A stretch of 64,000 nt of DNA, from NCBI GenBank assembly GCA_030744755.1, contig JASLPY010000012.1, forward strand, positions 23,954 to 87,953. Reading direction: 5' to 3'. The position numbers and the translations under genes are program-made. The notes beneath the pieces were generated by a model. It was given only the letters and a program-made list of their open reading frames with translations. It did no database searches and was not told the origin of the DNA. The DNA comes from Kiritimatiellia bacterium. GTDB lineage: Bacteria > Verrucomicrobiota > Kiritimatiellia > UBA8416 > JADHWI01. Below, piece after piece: positions 1 through 8,790 of the stretch. How positions within the stretch are numbered: position 1 is the stretch's first letter; each line of letters begins with the position of its first letter.

Positions 1-195
1 CGAATCCTGTTTGTATACGGATCGAACGATCCCGCAGCGAAGGTTGCACGTGGGAAGTACCAGGACTACTGCTCGGAGAGCGGCTTGGACAGCAGGTTTT
101 ACGAGGTGGCAGACGCCAACCACAGTTTCTACTCTCTTGATTGGGAGAGGGAAGTCATGGATGTTGTCGAGGACTGGCTTGCACAGGAAGAGTAG
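1..195 (+). CDS. alpha/beta hydrolase, C-terminal part (partial)
   Basis: The reading frame is open from the first base to a TAG at 193-195, giving 64 residues; the start lies upstream of the window. The end has the layout of an alpha/beta-hydrolase C-terminus: a beta strand running into a GSNDP turn, where the acid residue usually sits, and later a DANHSFYS segment whose His fits the catalytic histidine. The ending DVVEDWLAQ is a typical last helix. The nucleophile part is not visible, so the substrate (ester, peptide or other) cannot be named. The next gene starts 3 bp downstream, so the two are probably co-transcribed. Confidence 0.6.
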   Translation, partial: RILFVYGSNDPAAKVARGKYQDYCSESGLDSRFYEVADANHSFYSLDWEREVMDVVEDWLAQEE

Positions 196-198
196 GTT

Positions 199-1182
199 GT
201 GAAGAGAATACTTGTCATTGTCATTGGCTGCCTGGTGTTGCTTGTGGGCGTTTCTGTCTGGGGGCTTATCCGCTGCCACAGGGGCAGGGAGGCAGAGGGC
301 AGCAGAAAATGGCCCGGATATGTGAAATGCAGGAGCGGAAAGCTTGTTCCGATCAGCATTCTTGCCGGCCCGTCTCACGATGACGACAACGGGTTTTTCA
401 TACTCGATGAAACGAACTCGCAGCTCATGACCGGTACAAATGACCCGGTACAGGAGCGATGGTGCGATATCGCGAGGAATCACTATTCCCCGGATTTCGT
501 TTCGTCCTTCAGCTACGAGAACACCGGTCCCGAAGGTCCAGAGGTCAGGCTCCGGGTAGACGAGGTAGCTGCGACTTTCCGGGGAAGGATAGAAGCCAGG
601 CGTCTGAAGCCGAATTTCCTCTACCAGATGAAGCTGCGCGGGGTTTTCGATGACCGTAAGAGTTTCGAGGCAATCGGGTTCGTGGGAAGGTGGCGCTTGC
701 CTGGTGGAGGTACGAACTTTACGGACGATGACTATCGCGAATTCCTTGAAAAAGAGAAGGTTGAGGCGTACGTGTACTTCGATTACTTCTTCACCGACGC
801 CGACGGGAATGCCTCGCGGTACTTCGAACTTGATGCCTCCATGCATATCACCTGGAACGCATCACACCAGAGGCAGGAAGCACAGGTCAAACACCTTGTG
901 CCGCTGATAGTATACGCAAACAATCCAGCCTTTTACGCTCACACCAACGATGAGAGTACCGTTGAGTTGCTCTGGAATGAGCGGGAGCGAATCCGGTACG
1001 ACTCGGCTGACCAGGTAATCCGGTTGCCTCCAGGAACCTACCATGCGGAACTTGCCCTGACGGAGGAGAGTTTCCACTCGGGCGGCGGCCTTGGCGGTTT
1101 CTGGGCCACGGTGTACAGGTGCCCCGTCTCATTCAGGGTTATTTCTCAGCCCACAGAGCCGGGAGATTCCATTTCCCCGTAG
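199..1182 (+). CDS. membrane-anchored protein of unknown function
   Basis: This 327-residue protein starts at GTG 199, three bases after the preceding stop. Residues 1-24 are a strongly hydrophobic segment after MKR, best read as a signal anchor. The rest is soluble and rich in beta-prone, aromatic and acidic stretches, consistent with an exported beta-sandwich protein. I recognise no family. No catalytic motif stands out. The tight spacing to the upstream hydrolase suggests an operon. Its downstream neighbour is convergent. Confidence 0.65.
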   Translation: MKRILVIVIGCLVLLVGVSVWGLIRCHRGREAEGSRKWPGYVKCRSGKLVPISILAGPSHDDDNGFFILDETNSQLMTGTNDPVQERWCDIARNHYSPDFVSSFSYENTGPEGPEVRLRVDEVAATFRGRIEARRLKPNFLYQMKLRGVFDDRKSFEAIGFVGRWRLPGGGTNFTDDDYREFLEKEKVEAYVYFDYFFTDADGNASRYFELDASMHITWNASHQRQEAQVKHLVPLIVYANNPAFYAHTNDESTVELLWNERERIRYDSADQVIRLPPGTYHAELALTEESFHSGGGLGGFWATVYRCPVSFRVISQPTEPGDSISP

Positions 1183-1235
1183 TCGCGAGTTTGCCCTGCA
1201 CCGTCTCCACCTCTACTTCTGAGACGCACAATGTG

Positions 1236-2699
1236 TTACCGAAACTGTGAAGAACTACGCGGTGGACTAGTAACTTCCCGCGAACCAGCCAACCCATTCA
1301 GAAGCAGCACTGCCACAAAGCACACGATGTTGCCCGCAACCGGCCACAGCAGGTATGTAATGCCGCTGTACATCATTGAAAAAAGGCACGCGTAAGAAAG
1401 CACAACTCCTCCCACAACGGCCCACCACCGGACGTTTATCCCCAGGAACGCGACGGCCATGAGGCCGAGGATTCCGTTTGTGCTTATGCCCATAAGCTTG
1501 CCCCACACGATGAGCACGTATTTCGTGTTTATGAAAAGAATGCCGAGAATGATGGACAATATGCCCCACAAGAGCGTGAGCGCCCTGGCTTGCCCGAGGT
1601 AGTCTTCATCCATCCTTTTCTTGCGCGAAAACCTCTTCATGAAATCCTCCACACACACCGTGGACGCGGAGTTCATACAGCTGTCGATGCTGGACATGGC
1701 TGCGGCAAAGATGGCTGCGATTACCAGCCCGGCCACGCCTGTCGGGAGGTGATTCACAACGAAGAACGGATACACGCTATCCGATTTTCCGGGCAGGGCG
1801 GTTTCTGGGTGGCACTTGAAAAACACAAACAGGGCCGTGCCGATGAGATAGAAGAGAAAGCCAAGTGGAATATAGGCTAGCACGGAAATCCATACGCTGC
1901 GGTTTGCTTTCTCCGTCGAACCGGTCGTCATGTACCGCTGTGCGATGTCTTGTTGCGTTCCGTAGATACGTATGGTTTGAAAAATCGTCTCCAGAATCAG
2001 CCACAGGGAAGTGATTTTCATTATGTCCGCCCCGGGGATGAGTAGACGGAACTTCCCGTGCTCCAGTCCGACCGCAATGAACCGGGACATGCCCACATCG
2101 GCCATTATGTAGACAAGAGTGAAGATCGCCGCCGTTACGAATATCACTACCTGTATGGCATCGGTCCAGATAACGGCCTCGATACCTCCCACTACCGTGT
2201 ACAAGGTAATGATAATGCCCATGATGATAATGCACGATGGAAGCGACGCCCCGGTGACGGTGCTGAATGCAAGTGCCGGCAGATACAGAACAAGTCCCAT
2301 TCGGCCGATGGCGAATATTATAAAGCTTATCGCTCCAATCACCCGGGCCGTTACACCAAGCCGCTTCTCCATGAACGCGTAGATGCTGGTTACACCGGCT
2401 TCCCTGTAACGGGGCAGTATCCACCTGGTGATGACTGCGGCCGTGATGATCAGGAAAGGAAGCTGAACCATGAACGTCCAGTCATGTCCACCGAATGACA
2501 TGCCCGGCAGTCCCATCATGGTGAGAGCTGACAAGTAGGTTCCAAGAATTGAGATACCTACGAGCACATGATTCAACCGGCCGTCAGCTATGAAGAAACT
2601 CCTGGTACCCTTGATCCGCCTGCCGGTTACACAGCCAATCGCCAGCATAGCCGCAAAGTACAGGCCCAGGACTGCAAAGTTGGCAGTGCCGAAATTCAT
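1236..2699 (-). CDS. sodium:solute symporter family (SSS) transporter
   Basis: A 487-residue polytopic membrane protein with about 13 hydrophobic segments, the usual size for SSS transporters (sodium/proline, sodium/glucose type). The N-terminus has the family pattern of a first helix followed by a GRR-x-KGTRSFFIADGRL loop, and residues near 160-180 carry a YTVVGGIEAVIWTDAIQ segment that fits the SSS signature. It should import a small organic solute with sodium; the substrate is not readable. Its ATG overlaps the stop of the upstream gene by one base (TAATG), so translation of the pair is probably coupled. A carboxylate or polyol substrate linked to the upstream acyl-activating fusion is possible. 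Confidence 0.9.
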   Translation of the reverse strand: MNFGTANFAVLGLYFAAMLAIGCVTGRRIKGTRSFFIADGRLNHVLVGISILGTYLSALTMMGLPGMSFGGHDWTFMVQLPFLIITAAVITRWILPRYREAGVTSIYAFMEKRLGVTARVIGAISFIIFAIGRMGLVLYLPALAFSTVTGASLPSCIIIMGIIITLYTVVGGIEAVIWTDAIQVVIFVTAAIFTLVYIMADVGMSRFIAVGLEHGKFRLLIPGADIMKITSLWLILETIFQTIRIYGTQQDIAQRYMTTGSTEKANRSVWISVLAYIPLGFLFYLIGTALFVFFKCHPETALPGKSDSVYPFFVVNHLPTGVAGLVIAAIFAAAMSSIDSCMNSASTVCVEDFMKRFSRKKRMDEDYLGQARALTLLWGILSIILGILFINTKYVLIVWGKLMGISTNGILGLMAVAFLGINVRWWAVVGGVVLSYACLFSMMYSGITYLLWPVAGNIVCFVAVLLLNGLAGSREVTSPPRSSSQFR

Positions 2700-4897
2700 T
2701 ACAGATCCCCCTTCATGATTTTGCCCGACGGATTGCGCGGCAGCGATTCCATAAAGACCACCTTCCCGGGAACCTTATAGCTTGGCAGGCCTTCAAAGCA
2801 ATACTGTCGAAGCTCCCGTTCCGTGACACTTTCATCCGCGGGAACTACGAAGGCCACGACCTGTTCTCCAAGAAACGATCTCGCACCGGTCGCCGACTCG
2901 CCTTTTACCGCCGCTTCCCGCACTTTCCCGTGCGTGGCAAGAAATGCTTCCACCTCGTCGGCGTACACGTTTTCCCCACCCACGATGATCATGTCTTTCT
3001 TGCGCCCCTTGATGCGGAAGCAGCCGTCTTTATCAACCGTGGCGAAGTCTCCGGTGCGGAACCAGTCGTCACCGTTGATCTCGACAACCGATTCCTCAAT
3101 CCTGCCGGGCTGGTTGTAGTAAGACGATACAACGTTCTCTCGCGCAAACAGCAATTCACCCGTCTGTCCGGGCGGCAACTCGTCCAGCTTGTCATCCACT
3201 ACCATCGCACTCACGAACGGCAGTAACCTGCCTATGGAATCCGGCCTCGTCTCAGCCTCGTCGTCCTTCAGCACGTGGGTCATGCTTATAGTTTCCGTCA
3301 GACCAAAGAAATTGTGCAGGGCCACACCGGGAAAGCTCTTGCGGAGTTCTTCTATCACGGCTTCCGGCATTGGGCTTCCCGCGTAGGCAAGGAGACGAAG
3401 CGACGCCGAGTCATAATTGTCCAGGTCCGGAACTTTAAGAAGCTGCTGAAAAACCGCCGGCGCGCTCATGAACGTTGTCACACGTTCGCGTTCGATGACC
3501 GCCATCAACTCATCCGGCCTGGTGGGCGATGCGAGAATCACCGGCGTTTTCGTGTACGCTGCCGTCGGCAGCGATGTGTAGAACGGACCACAGTGAAACA
3601 TGGGGCTTGTCAGCAGGTGTACATCCGCATTGCAGAATCCGTGAGCGTTAATGGCGGCAACAACATTGAACATCAGGTCGCTGTGCCGCATCACCGCACC
3701 TTTCGGAATCCCCGTTGTGCCGGATGTGTGCATAATTATTGCGGGTATGTCCCCGAGGCTCGGCGCATCTTCGGCCTCCACGGGAGGGACGCCGGCCTCG
3801 GCGTCCGCGGGCAGCGAGGCCCCAGCACCAGAGCAAGCACGGTGCCGGGCAGGCGTTGCCCCTCCCATCATAGCCACATCCTTCGGGTAAAGCAGTTCAT
3901 CCCAACCAGTCAGCTCGCCCTCTCCAGGATCCAGTGCCACTATCATGCGCGGTCCTGGTTCAGCGGCTACCTTGAGAACTTCATCTTTGTCCGATCTCAC
4001 GACGAGGATGTCTGGTTCGACATTCTTCATTATCCCTGCGAGTTCGTTACTTTTCAGCCAGGTGTTCAAGGGGACAATTGTTCCGCGCACGTGAACGACG
4101 CCCCAATAGAGGAGGTAATACTCAAGGCAGTTCGGCAGAGAAGCCGCAACCTTCGGGTTCTCGACGCCGGCCCGGGACAGGCCCGCGGCAATTCCTTTCA
4201 ACTTTGCGTCGGCCTCGGCGTAGGTGAGCCTGCGATCGCCATCCACGACTGCCACCTGGTCCGGCGCAAGCTGCACGGCTTCGTCCCACATATCACGCGT
4301 GCCTGCGAGAGGCAGTCTTAGGGGCAGTACGTCTTCCTGTAGCATGGATTCAAGAACAGGCTGGATGGTATCGGCAACAAACCTGTTGCCAAATTCGTTG
4401 GGGTGATTCGTCAGGTCCCAGCAACAGCGGTTTCCCATTATCCGGTCTTGGATATTGGGTACGTATGGGCAACCGTATTGCGAAGCGATCTTCTGCTCCA
4501 GCTTGTGGAATTCAACGCCGCGGCCGTCGCACCCTTCTGTTTTGGGAATTCGCTCACCGTTGTCATCGAGGCAATCGCCGAAGACTCCAAGGATGGCGGC
4601 CTGGGCTCCCGCATCCCGGACACCAGAGATGATAGTGTCGAGATCGCCGGCCCATGCGGCAGGTGATCTTTCCGCCCTGTGCCAGTCGTTGGCCCCCAGT
4701 TCCACGAGGACAATGTCAGGTCGCGTGGTCAGGACGCCGGGCAGTCGTCGAAGACCATCGGCAATGGTTTCCCCGCTCACCCCCATGTTCACAAACTCGT
4801 GCCCGGGGAAACGATCCTGCAAAACATCACTGAAACGGCCACCATCGCCGCCGCATTCAGTCAAACTGTCACCAAAACAAACAATCTTCATAGCCAT
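2699..4897 (-). CDS. SGNH/GDSL hydrolase fused to an AMP-forming acyl-CoA ligase
   Basis: About 732 residues from the chosen ATG (MAMKIVCFGDSL). The frame is open further upstream, but that extension is a translated intergenic repeat. Domain 1 (about 1-205) is an SGNH hydrolase with GDS at the start, a GANDWH block and a late D-x-x-x-H (DLTNHP). Domain 2 (about 215-730) is an ANL-superfamily adenylating enzyme with the P-loop HTSGTTGIPKG, GLTE, the GDFATVD / GRKKDMI hinge and a C-terminal PSGK with the catalytic lysine. The expected reaction of domain 2 is ATP-dependent acyl-CoA formation; domain 1 could release the acyl group from an ester. Just before the P-loop is a low-complexity Ala/Gly/Pro insert. 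It is coupled to the symporter downstream. Confidence 0.85.
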   Translation of the reverse strand: MAMKIVCFGDSLTECGGDGGRFSDVLQDRFPGHEFVNMGVSGETIADGLRRLPGVLTTRPDIVLVELGANDWHRAERSPAAWAGDLDTIISGVRDAGAQAAILGVFGDCLDDNGERIPKTEGCDGRGVEFHKLEQKIASQYGCPYVPNIQDRIMGNRCCWDLTNHPNEFGNRFVADTIQPVLESMLQEDVLPLRLPLAGTRDMWDEAVQLAPDQVAVVDGDRRLTYAEADAKLKGIAAGLSRAGVENPKVAASLPNCLEYYLLYWGVVHVRGTIVPLNTWLKSNELAGIMKNVEPDILVVRSDKDEVLKVAAEPGPRMIVALDPGEGELTGWDELLYPKDVAMMGGATPARHRACSGAGASLPADAEAGVPPVEAEDAPSLGDIPAIIMHTSGTTGIPKGAVMRHSDLMFNVVAAINAHGFCNADVHLLTSPMFHCGPFYTSLPTAAYTKTPVILASPTRPDELMAVIERERVTTFMSAPAVFQQLLKVPDLDNYDSASLRLLAYAGSPMPEAVIEELRKSFPGVALHNFFGLTETISMTHVLKDDEAETRPDSIGRLLPFVSAMVVDDKLDELPPGQTGELLFARENVVSSYYNQPGRIEESVVEINGDDWFRTGDFATVDKDGCFRIKGRKKDMIIVGGENVYADEVEAFLATHGKVREAAVKGESATGARSFLGEQVVAFVVPADESVTERELRQYCFEGLPSYKVPGKVVFMESLPRNPSGKIMKGDL

Positions 4898-4926
4898 GCG
4901 GTGTTTGATTCTAGAAAGAGCATTTA

Positions 4927-4946
4927 AACTACGAAATACGCGAAAC
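4927..4946. repeat. dispersed intergenic repeat, family A, single copy
   Basis: Twenty bases differing at only one position from 55721-55740. They lie between the radC-like remnant and the start of the SGNH-ligase gene. Translated on the minus strand they give a FRVFRVFRS-like string, which explains the false N-terminal extension of the ligase frame. Confidence 0.7.
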
Positions 4947-4974
4947 ACTCTAAAGGTCATGATAGTGGGGAGCT

Positions 4975-5247
4975 TCACAGAAAAAGGCAATCTCTAAGCC
5001 GGAATGCGCCAGCCACCTGGGACAGCGGAATCCCACTCCGTTTTTTCGGGTACTCAATCGTCAGGGCGTCCTTGTGTTCACGGATCAGGCCCGTCACTTG
5101 CCGGAAAATCGTGCGGACATCGACTCCAGCTGTTCCCATCCCCAGGATGGCTGCAACGAGTTCCTCATCCGTAAGGGCCTACGACCCCCTTTCCTTGAGG
5201 TCCTCCCTTGGCCGGCTATGCCTTGGCATGTCTTTGATGGGCTTCAT
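4975..5247 (-). pseudogene. radC-like N-terminal (UPF0758) remnant with an internal stop
   Basis: Read on the minus strand from ATG 5247, the frame gives MKPIKDMPRHSRPREDLKER, then G-S, a TAG (5179-5181), and continues ALTDEELVAAILGMGTAG. The two sides together match the start of RadC proteins (IKDxPxxxRPRExLxxxG..ALSDAELLAxLLxxGT). After about 45 more residues the similarity ends, and the frame stops at 4975-4977; no JAB/MPN domain follows. It is thus truncated and interrupted, most likely a decayed gene left at the edge of the accessory island. A distinct short gene using UAG readthrough is much less likely. Confidence 0.6.
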
Positions 5248-5327
5248 TCCGCTACGGCTCCATAGCTATCGCGCAAGAATTGCGTGATCGATTGCGTGAT
5301 AGGCTGTTGATCACCGATTCGCGGGCA

Positions 5328-5423
5328 TTTTACCCGGACATTTTGTCCGCATAAATGTCCGCATAGATTGGCGGCGTGTCGTTCGACTCTTTTACTCGGA
5401 CATTTTGTCTGTATAGATGTCCG
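5328..5423. repeat. two 34-bp direct repeats, each with an internal palindrome
   Basis: Copies at 5328-5361 and 5390-5423 match at 30 of 34 positions, 62 bp apart. Each contains an inverted pair CGGACA ... TGTCCG around a short AT-rich centre. They fill the gap between the stop of the deaminase fusion (5432) and the radC-like remnant. They could be a pair of regulator sites, the end of a mobile element or a transcription-termination structure. No matching copy was seen at the other side of the island. Confidence 0.75.
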
Positions 5424-5431
5424 ACTATTCA

Positions 5432-6961
5432 TCACACGACCACGTACCGCTGAGTCGGGCCAGACCCTGATTTCCTAACAAATCCCAGCGCCTCAAAATG
5501 CCCAAGGTGACGCCGCGCCGTTCTGGTTTCAATCCCCATGGCGTTGGCATACTCGCTGGATTTTGCTTCGCCTTGGGCGGCAAGCCACTGCCAACCTTTA
5601 CGTTCAGATTTGCTCAGGGACTTGAGAACGTCTTCACCAAGGGCCTTTGTTACGCCTTCCGCCGACCGATACAGAGTGAGAACGACATAGGGGTCTTCCC
5701 ATGTGTAGCGTGGCAACGGCAAGGCGAGCTCCTTAGCCCGGTCTCTCAGCGAAGCCAGACCAAGCCCCTGCTCTTCAGCCATGCCCATACGCGCGAACAC
5801 GAAGTGCAGTTCAGGGTTCCGGCTCAGCATAGGAGCGCTGAAATCCTGAAGCTGTTTCAAGGTGATTGGCGGCGGCGGTTCGCCGGGGCTCTTGACCGTC
5901 ACTGTGTCCGCGGTCACCACGATCTGGCACTTGGCGCCGTCAATACTGTAGTCACGATGGATAAGTGCGTTAGCCACGGCCTCGCGAACCATCTCGAAGG
6001 GCAGAGCAGCACGTTCCTGCCTGTGTACCTGGTCTCGGTCAAAAACGTTGGGAAGCTTATCCTTGAGCCATTGCTCCACCAGGTCGGGGATCATCACTGC
6101 CGGTTCGTCGAATTCGCGTCGCTCCGGCTTGCCGCTGGGATAGTGGATAAGGCCAAGCAGGCCCGCCTGCCGCATAGCCGTGCGTGGTTCTTTGCCGAAC
6201 AAGAGAAATCCGAATCCTGTCGGGACGAGCAATCCGCCTTCTTCTTTCAGGAGACCCTGCCGCAGAAGCCGCCGATTGAACGCATCGGAACCGACGGTGT
6301 CCGCAATCCCGGCCTTCTGGCGGTAGGTTTCTAGAGCGTCATCAGAGAAGTCCTCAAGCTCAGCCGTCGGCAGCCTGTTTTCAAGGGGCGAGAGAACGAC
6401 TTCCCTCGGTTCCTTTTCAGCCTCAGCAGCCCGTTCCATCGCCTGTTCAAGGAACTCCTTATTCTCCTTCTCGATGATCTCCTGGAGGTCACGGTCAAAC
6501 ATGTGCACCGTTACGCCTTGGCGTATCAAGTACCCGATACCCTTGCGTGCTACTGTCGGGTCGGGGTCCTGAATGCCTACCCAGACCTCCTTGATGCGGG
6601 CCAAGAAGATTCGTTCCACGCAGGACAGTTTCGGATGCCTGCGTGCGCCCTTCGCGCACGGCTCCAGGGTTGCGAACAGAATCGAACCATCCAGCTTGTT
6701 GCCCCTGTTCTTCCTTTCGAGAAGGGTGAACTCCGCATGGTCGCCATGCCGCAGCTCTCCTCGACATGCGGTATCAACAGTCCCGTCTGGCTTATACAAG
6801 ACCGCACCCACTTTTGGGTCCACTTTCCGGTCAAGCCGCGGTTCGAGCACAGACTGCTGCATGACCTCAACGGCCTGCTCCATCAGCTTGCGCGGACTGA
6901 GCTTGGATCCAGGCGCCCCCTTTGTGTTCCCTTTCCCTTTGGTTCGAATCGGCGCGTTCAT
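5432..6961 (-). CDS. RibD-type deaminase domain fused to a RecG-C-like GHKL ATPase and winged helix
   Basis: 509 residues from the ATG that overlaps the herA stop by 4 bases (ATGA). Residues about 25-165 are a zinc deaminase of the RibD/dCMP type: HAE at 75-77, EPC at 100-102 and a second Cys at 114 within a GARRHPKLSC loop, giving the His/Cys/Cys metal set and the catalytic Glu. Residues about 200-430 resemble the ATP-binding domain found at the C-terminus of RecG-like and AlbA/Schlafen-linked proteins (HATPase_c_4): FEMVREAVANALIHRDYS, then SPGEP and GLGLASLRD. Residues 440-509 form a winged helix-turn-helix. I infer a nucleotide or nucleic-acid deaminase controlled by an ATP-dependent, DNA-binding module. 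It is the last gene of the SIR2-HerA operon. Confidence 0.8.
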   Translation of the reverse strand: MNAPIRTKGKGNTKGAPGSKLSPRKLMEQAVEVMQQSVLEPRLDRKVDPKVGAVLYKPDGTVDTACRGELRHGDHAEFTLLERKNRGNKLDGSILFATLEPCAKGARRHPKLSCVERIFLARIKEVWVGIQDPDPTVARKGIGYLIRQGVTVHMFDRDLQEIIEKENKEFLEQAMERAAEAEKEPREVVLSPLENRLPTAELEDFSDDALETYRQKAGIADTVGSDAFNRRLLRQGLLKEEGGLLVPTGFGFLLFGKEPRTAMRQAGLLGLIHYPSGKPERREFDEPAVMIPDLVEQWLKDKLPNVFDRDQVHRQERAALPFEMVREAVANALIHRDYSIDGAKCQIVVTADTVTVKSPGEPPPPITLKQLQDFSAPMLSRNPELHFVFARMGMAEEQGLGLASLRDRAKELALPLPRYTWEDPYVVLTLYRSAEGVTKALGEDVLKSLSKSERKGWQWLAAQGEAKSSEYANAMGIETRTARRHLGHFEALGFVRKSGSGPTQRYVVV

Positions 6962-8790
6962 GTCTTCTCGCCCTCGTTCGGATCTTCTGCATCCGGCTTC
7001 GGCTTCTCTGACCGAATCCAATAGTTGCAGATCTTCACGATGTCAGGTTCCTGCCTTTCTGCCATCGCGCGGGTCCAGTGTTTACCGAATTCTGGATCGC
7101 CGCTGTTGGGCACTTGCTTTTCGTCTATAATCGCGGCGACCGCCAGTCGCACAGGCATTTTCGTCGCCTGTCCAATGGCCATGACCTGCCCGCGTGGCAA
7201 CGCAGGCAGAACATCAGTGAGCATCTGCATCGAGTCCGGCAGGAGAGCAACAACGTGATTCTTGTCGGCGTTGTTTGCAAGTCTCATACAAAGGAACGTA
7301 TTGCACTGGCTGAGCAATGTTTCACTGAGTTCGCTAGGGCGTTGACTCACAACCAATGTTCCAATCCCGAATTTCCTTCCTTCCTTCGCAATCCTCTCAA
7401 CGCTGTCTCGTGCCTCACCGTAGGCCCCATGGCCACTTCTCGAAATGTAGTTGTGGGCCTCTTCATACACAGCCAAGGTTGGCGTGCACAGACCGCGATC
7501 AGCCAGGAAATGAACCTGAAACAGCATCCGGGACAACGTTGCGACCACTGCCCCAACGGTTTCCGACGGGAGGTAGCTGAGATCGAAAACGGTCACAGTC
7601 TTTGAGTCGTATCCCTGGAAACCGGTCATCTCCTTAACGACAGTGGGTAATTCATCCTTGTCCTTCAGATCATACTGGAACATGAAGGCATACCGGGGGT
7701 CCTTGACACGCGCATCAACGCGAAGTGTCAACCGATCCAGCTCTCCGTTCAAGGGATGCCCCTGAGCAACTTTCGTCTTCTTCGGCTGAAACTTCATTCT
7801 TCGGCCAAACCACTCCTCGCTCTCCCCTTCTTCCAAGGCGACGTCCTTGGTTCCATATTTGTACGTTGCCGTATTCAAATTGTGCAGATAGTTCTGGAGC
7901 TTCTCGAACAAGAAAGGAATCGGTGCGTCCAAGTCAACTTCGTTGGCCAATTTCTCGTCCTTCAAAACCGAACGACAGTACTCCTGTTTCAGCTTAAGAA
8001 CAGCGTCGCGAAACGCCCACCGCTGGTTGTGGATATTGAACTGGTTGCTGAGATCAGCGCATAGAGCGAAGAGATCATCAAAGCCATGCAACCAAGCAGG
8101 AAGAGATAGACTATCTGCACGGATGTGGCGCGCTTCGGGAAAGCAGTCCCTGTATTCACCATGCAAGTCGAAAACTACAATGTTAGCGCCAGGGTAGGCA
8201 GCGATGAGCTGCTGGATGAGGCGAGCAACAGTGTAGGATTTGCCGCATCCCGTTGTCCCAACGATGGCAGTGTGCTTGCCAAGCAGATGATCGACATCAA
8301 AATAGACGGGAAGATCCGAATCTACGTAATCCCCGATGGACAGGACTGTTCGATCAGGAGGGGGTGACAGCGCCGTACGCAGGTGGTCTTCGAGCGCCAG
8401 TGTCACCACATCGCCCACAACCGGGAGACGAGAGACTCCGACCTCGAATCGCTTGCCAACGATTGTCCCGACCAACACACCGTCGATCAGTGTCCTGTCG
8501 AGCTGTGGCAGGGCTGCCGGCAGGTAGGGAAAATCGCCGCGGGGAAGAATACGCTCTCCCTCTTCCGCGCTCAGGCTCATCGATGTGGGCGCCCATTGGC
8601 TCTTCCGCACCGTTGTGACAAGTATAAGGTGTTTGTCATGTCCTGCATCGACGATAAGATATGTTCCCGGCTGGCCAACGGTGTAGGTTGCCCCCTCATG
8701 CCGGACGTGCAGATCGCTCAGGTGTGGGTCGACCTCAACCGTAAGGTGCGCTCCGGAGACTGCCAAGACGTGTCCGATGTTCTTGCTCAT
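6958..8790 (-). CDS. herA: HerA-type hexameric ATPase
   Basis: 610 residues. The N-terminal 150 form the HAS-barrel region typical of HerA. Walker A is GTTGCGKS at 178-185, and Walker B lies in TLAVYEEAHNY around residue 440, followed by KFGIGTLVVSQRPSE, as in HerA/FtsK-like DNA translocases. The gene starts with ATGA overlapping the end of the SIR2 gene and ends with ATGA overlapping the deaminase fusion, so all three are translationally coupled. HerA paired with SIR2 is the composition of the Nezha (SIR2-HerA) anti-phage system, where the two proteins form a complex that depletes NAD+ or cuts DNA. No NurA nuclease is present. Confidence 0.92.
   Translation of the reverse strand: MSKNIGHVLAVSGAHLTVEVDPHLSDLHVRHEGATYTVGQPGTYLIVDAGHDKHLILVTTVRKSQWAPTSMSLSAEEGERILPRGDFPYLPAALPQLDRTLIDGVLVGTIVGKRFEVGVSRLPVVGDVVTLALEDHLRTALSPPPDRTVLSIGDYVDSDLPVYFDVDHLLGKHTAIVGTTGCGKSYTVARLIQQLIAAYPGANIVVFDLHGEYRDCFPEARHIRADSLSLPAWLHGFDDLFALCADLSNQFNIHNQRWAFRDAVLKLKQEYCRSVLKDEKLANEVDLDAPIPFLFEKLQNYLHNLNTATYKYGTKDVALEEGESEEWFGRRMKFQPKKTKVAQGHPLNGELDRLTLRVDARVKDPRYAFMFQYDLKDKDELPTVVKEMTGFQGYDSKTVTVFDLSYLPSETVGAVVATLSRMLFQVHFLADRGLCTPTLAVYEEAHNYISRSGHGAYGEARDSVERIAKEGRKFGIGTLVVSQRPSELSETLLSQCNTFLCMRLANNADKNHVVALLPDSMQMLTDVLPALPRGQVMAIGQATKMPVRLAVAAIIDEKQVPNSGDPEFGKHWTRAMAERQEPDIVKICNYWIRSEKPKPDAEDPNEGEKT

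Noticed and set aside
3275..4321. 348-codon plus-strand frame
   Set aside because: It is antisense to the acyl-CoA ligase domain, with His/Arg-rich composition and no domain.
4898..4990. N-terminal extension of the SGNH-ligase (MPFSVKLPTIMTFRVFRV...)
   Set aside because: It is a translation of the family A intergenic repeat; the conserved GDS motif begins right after ATG 4897/4891.
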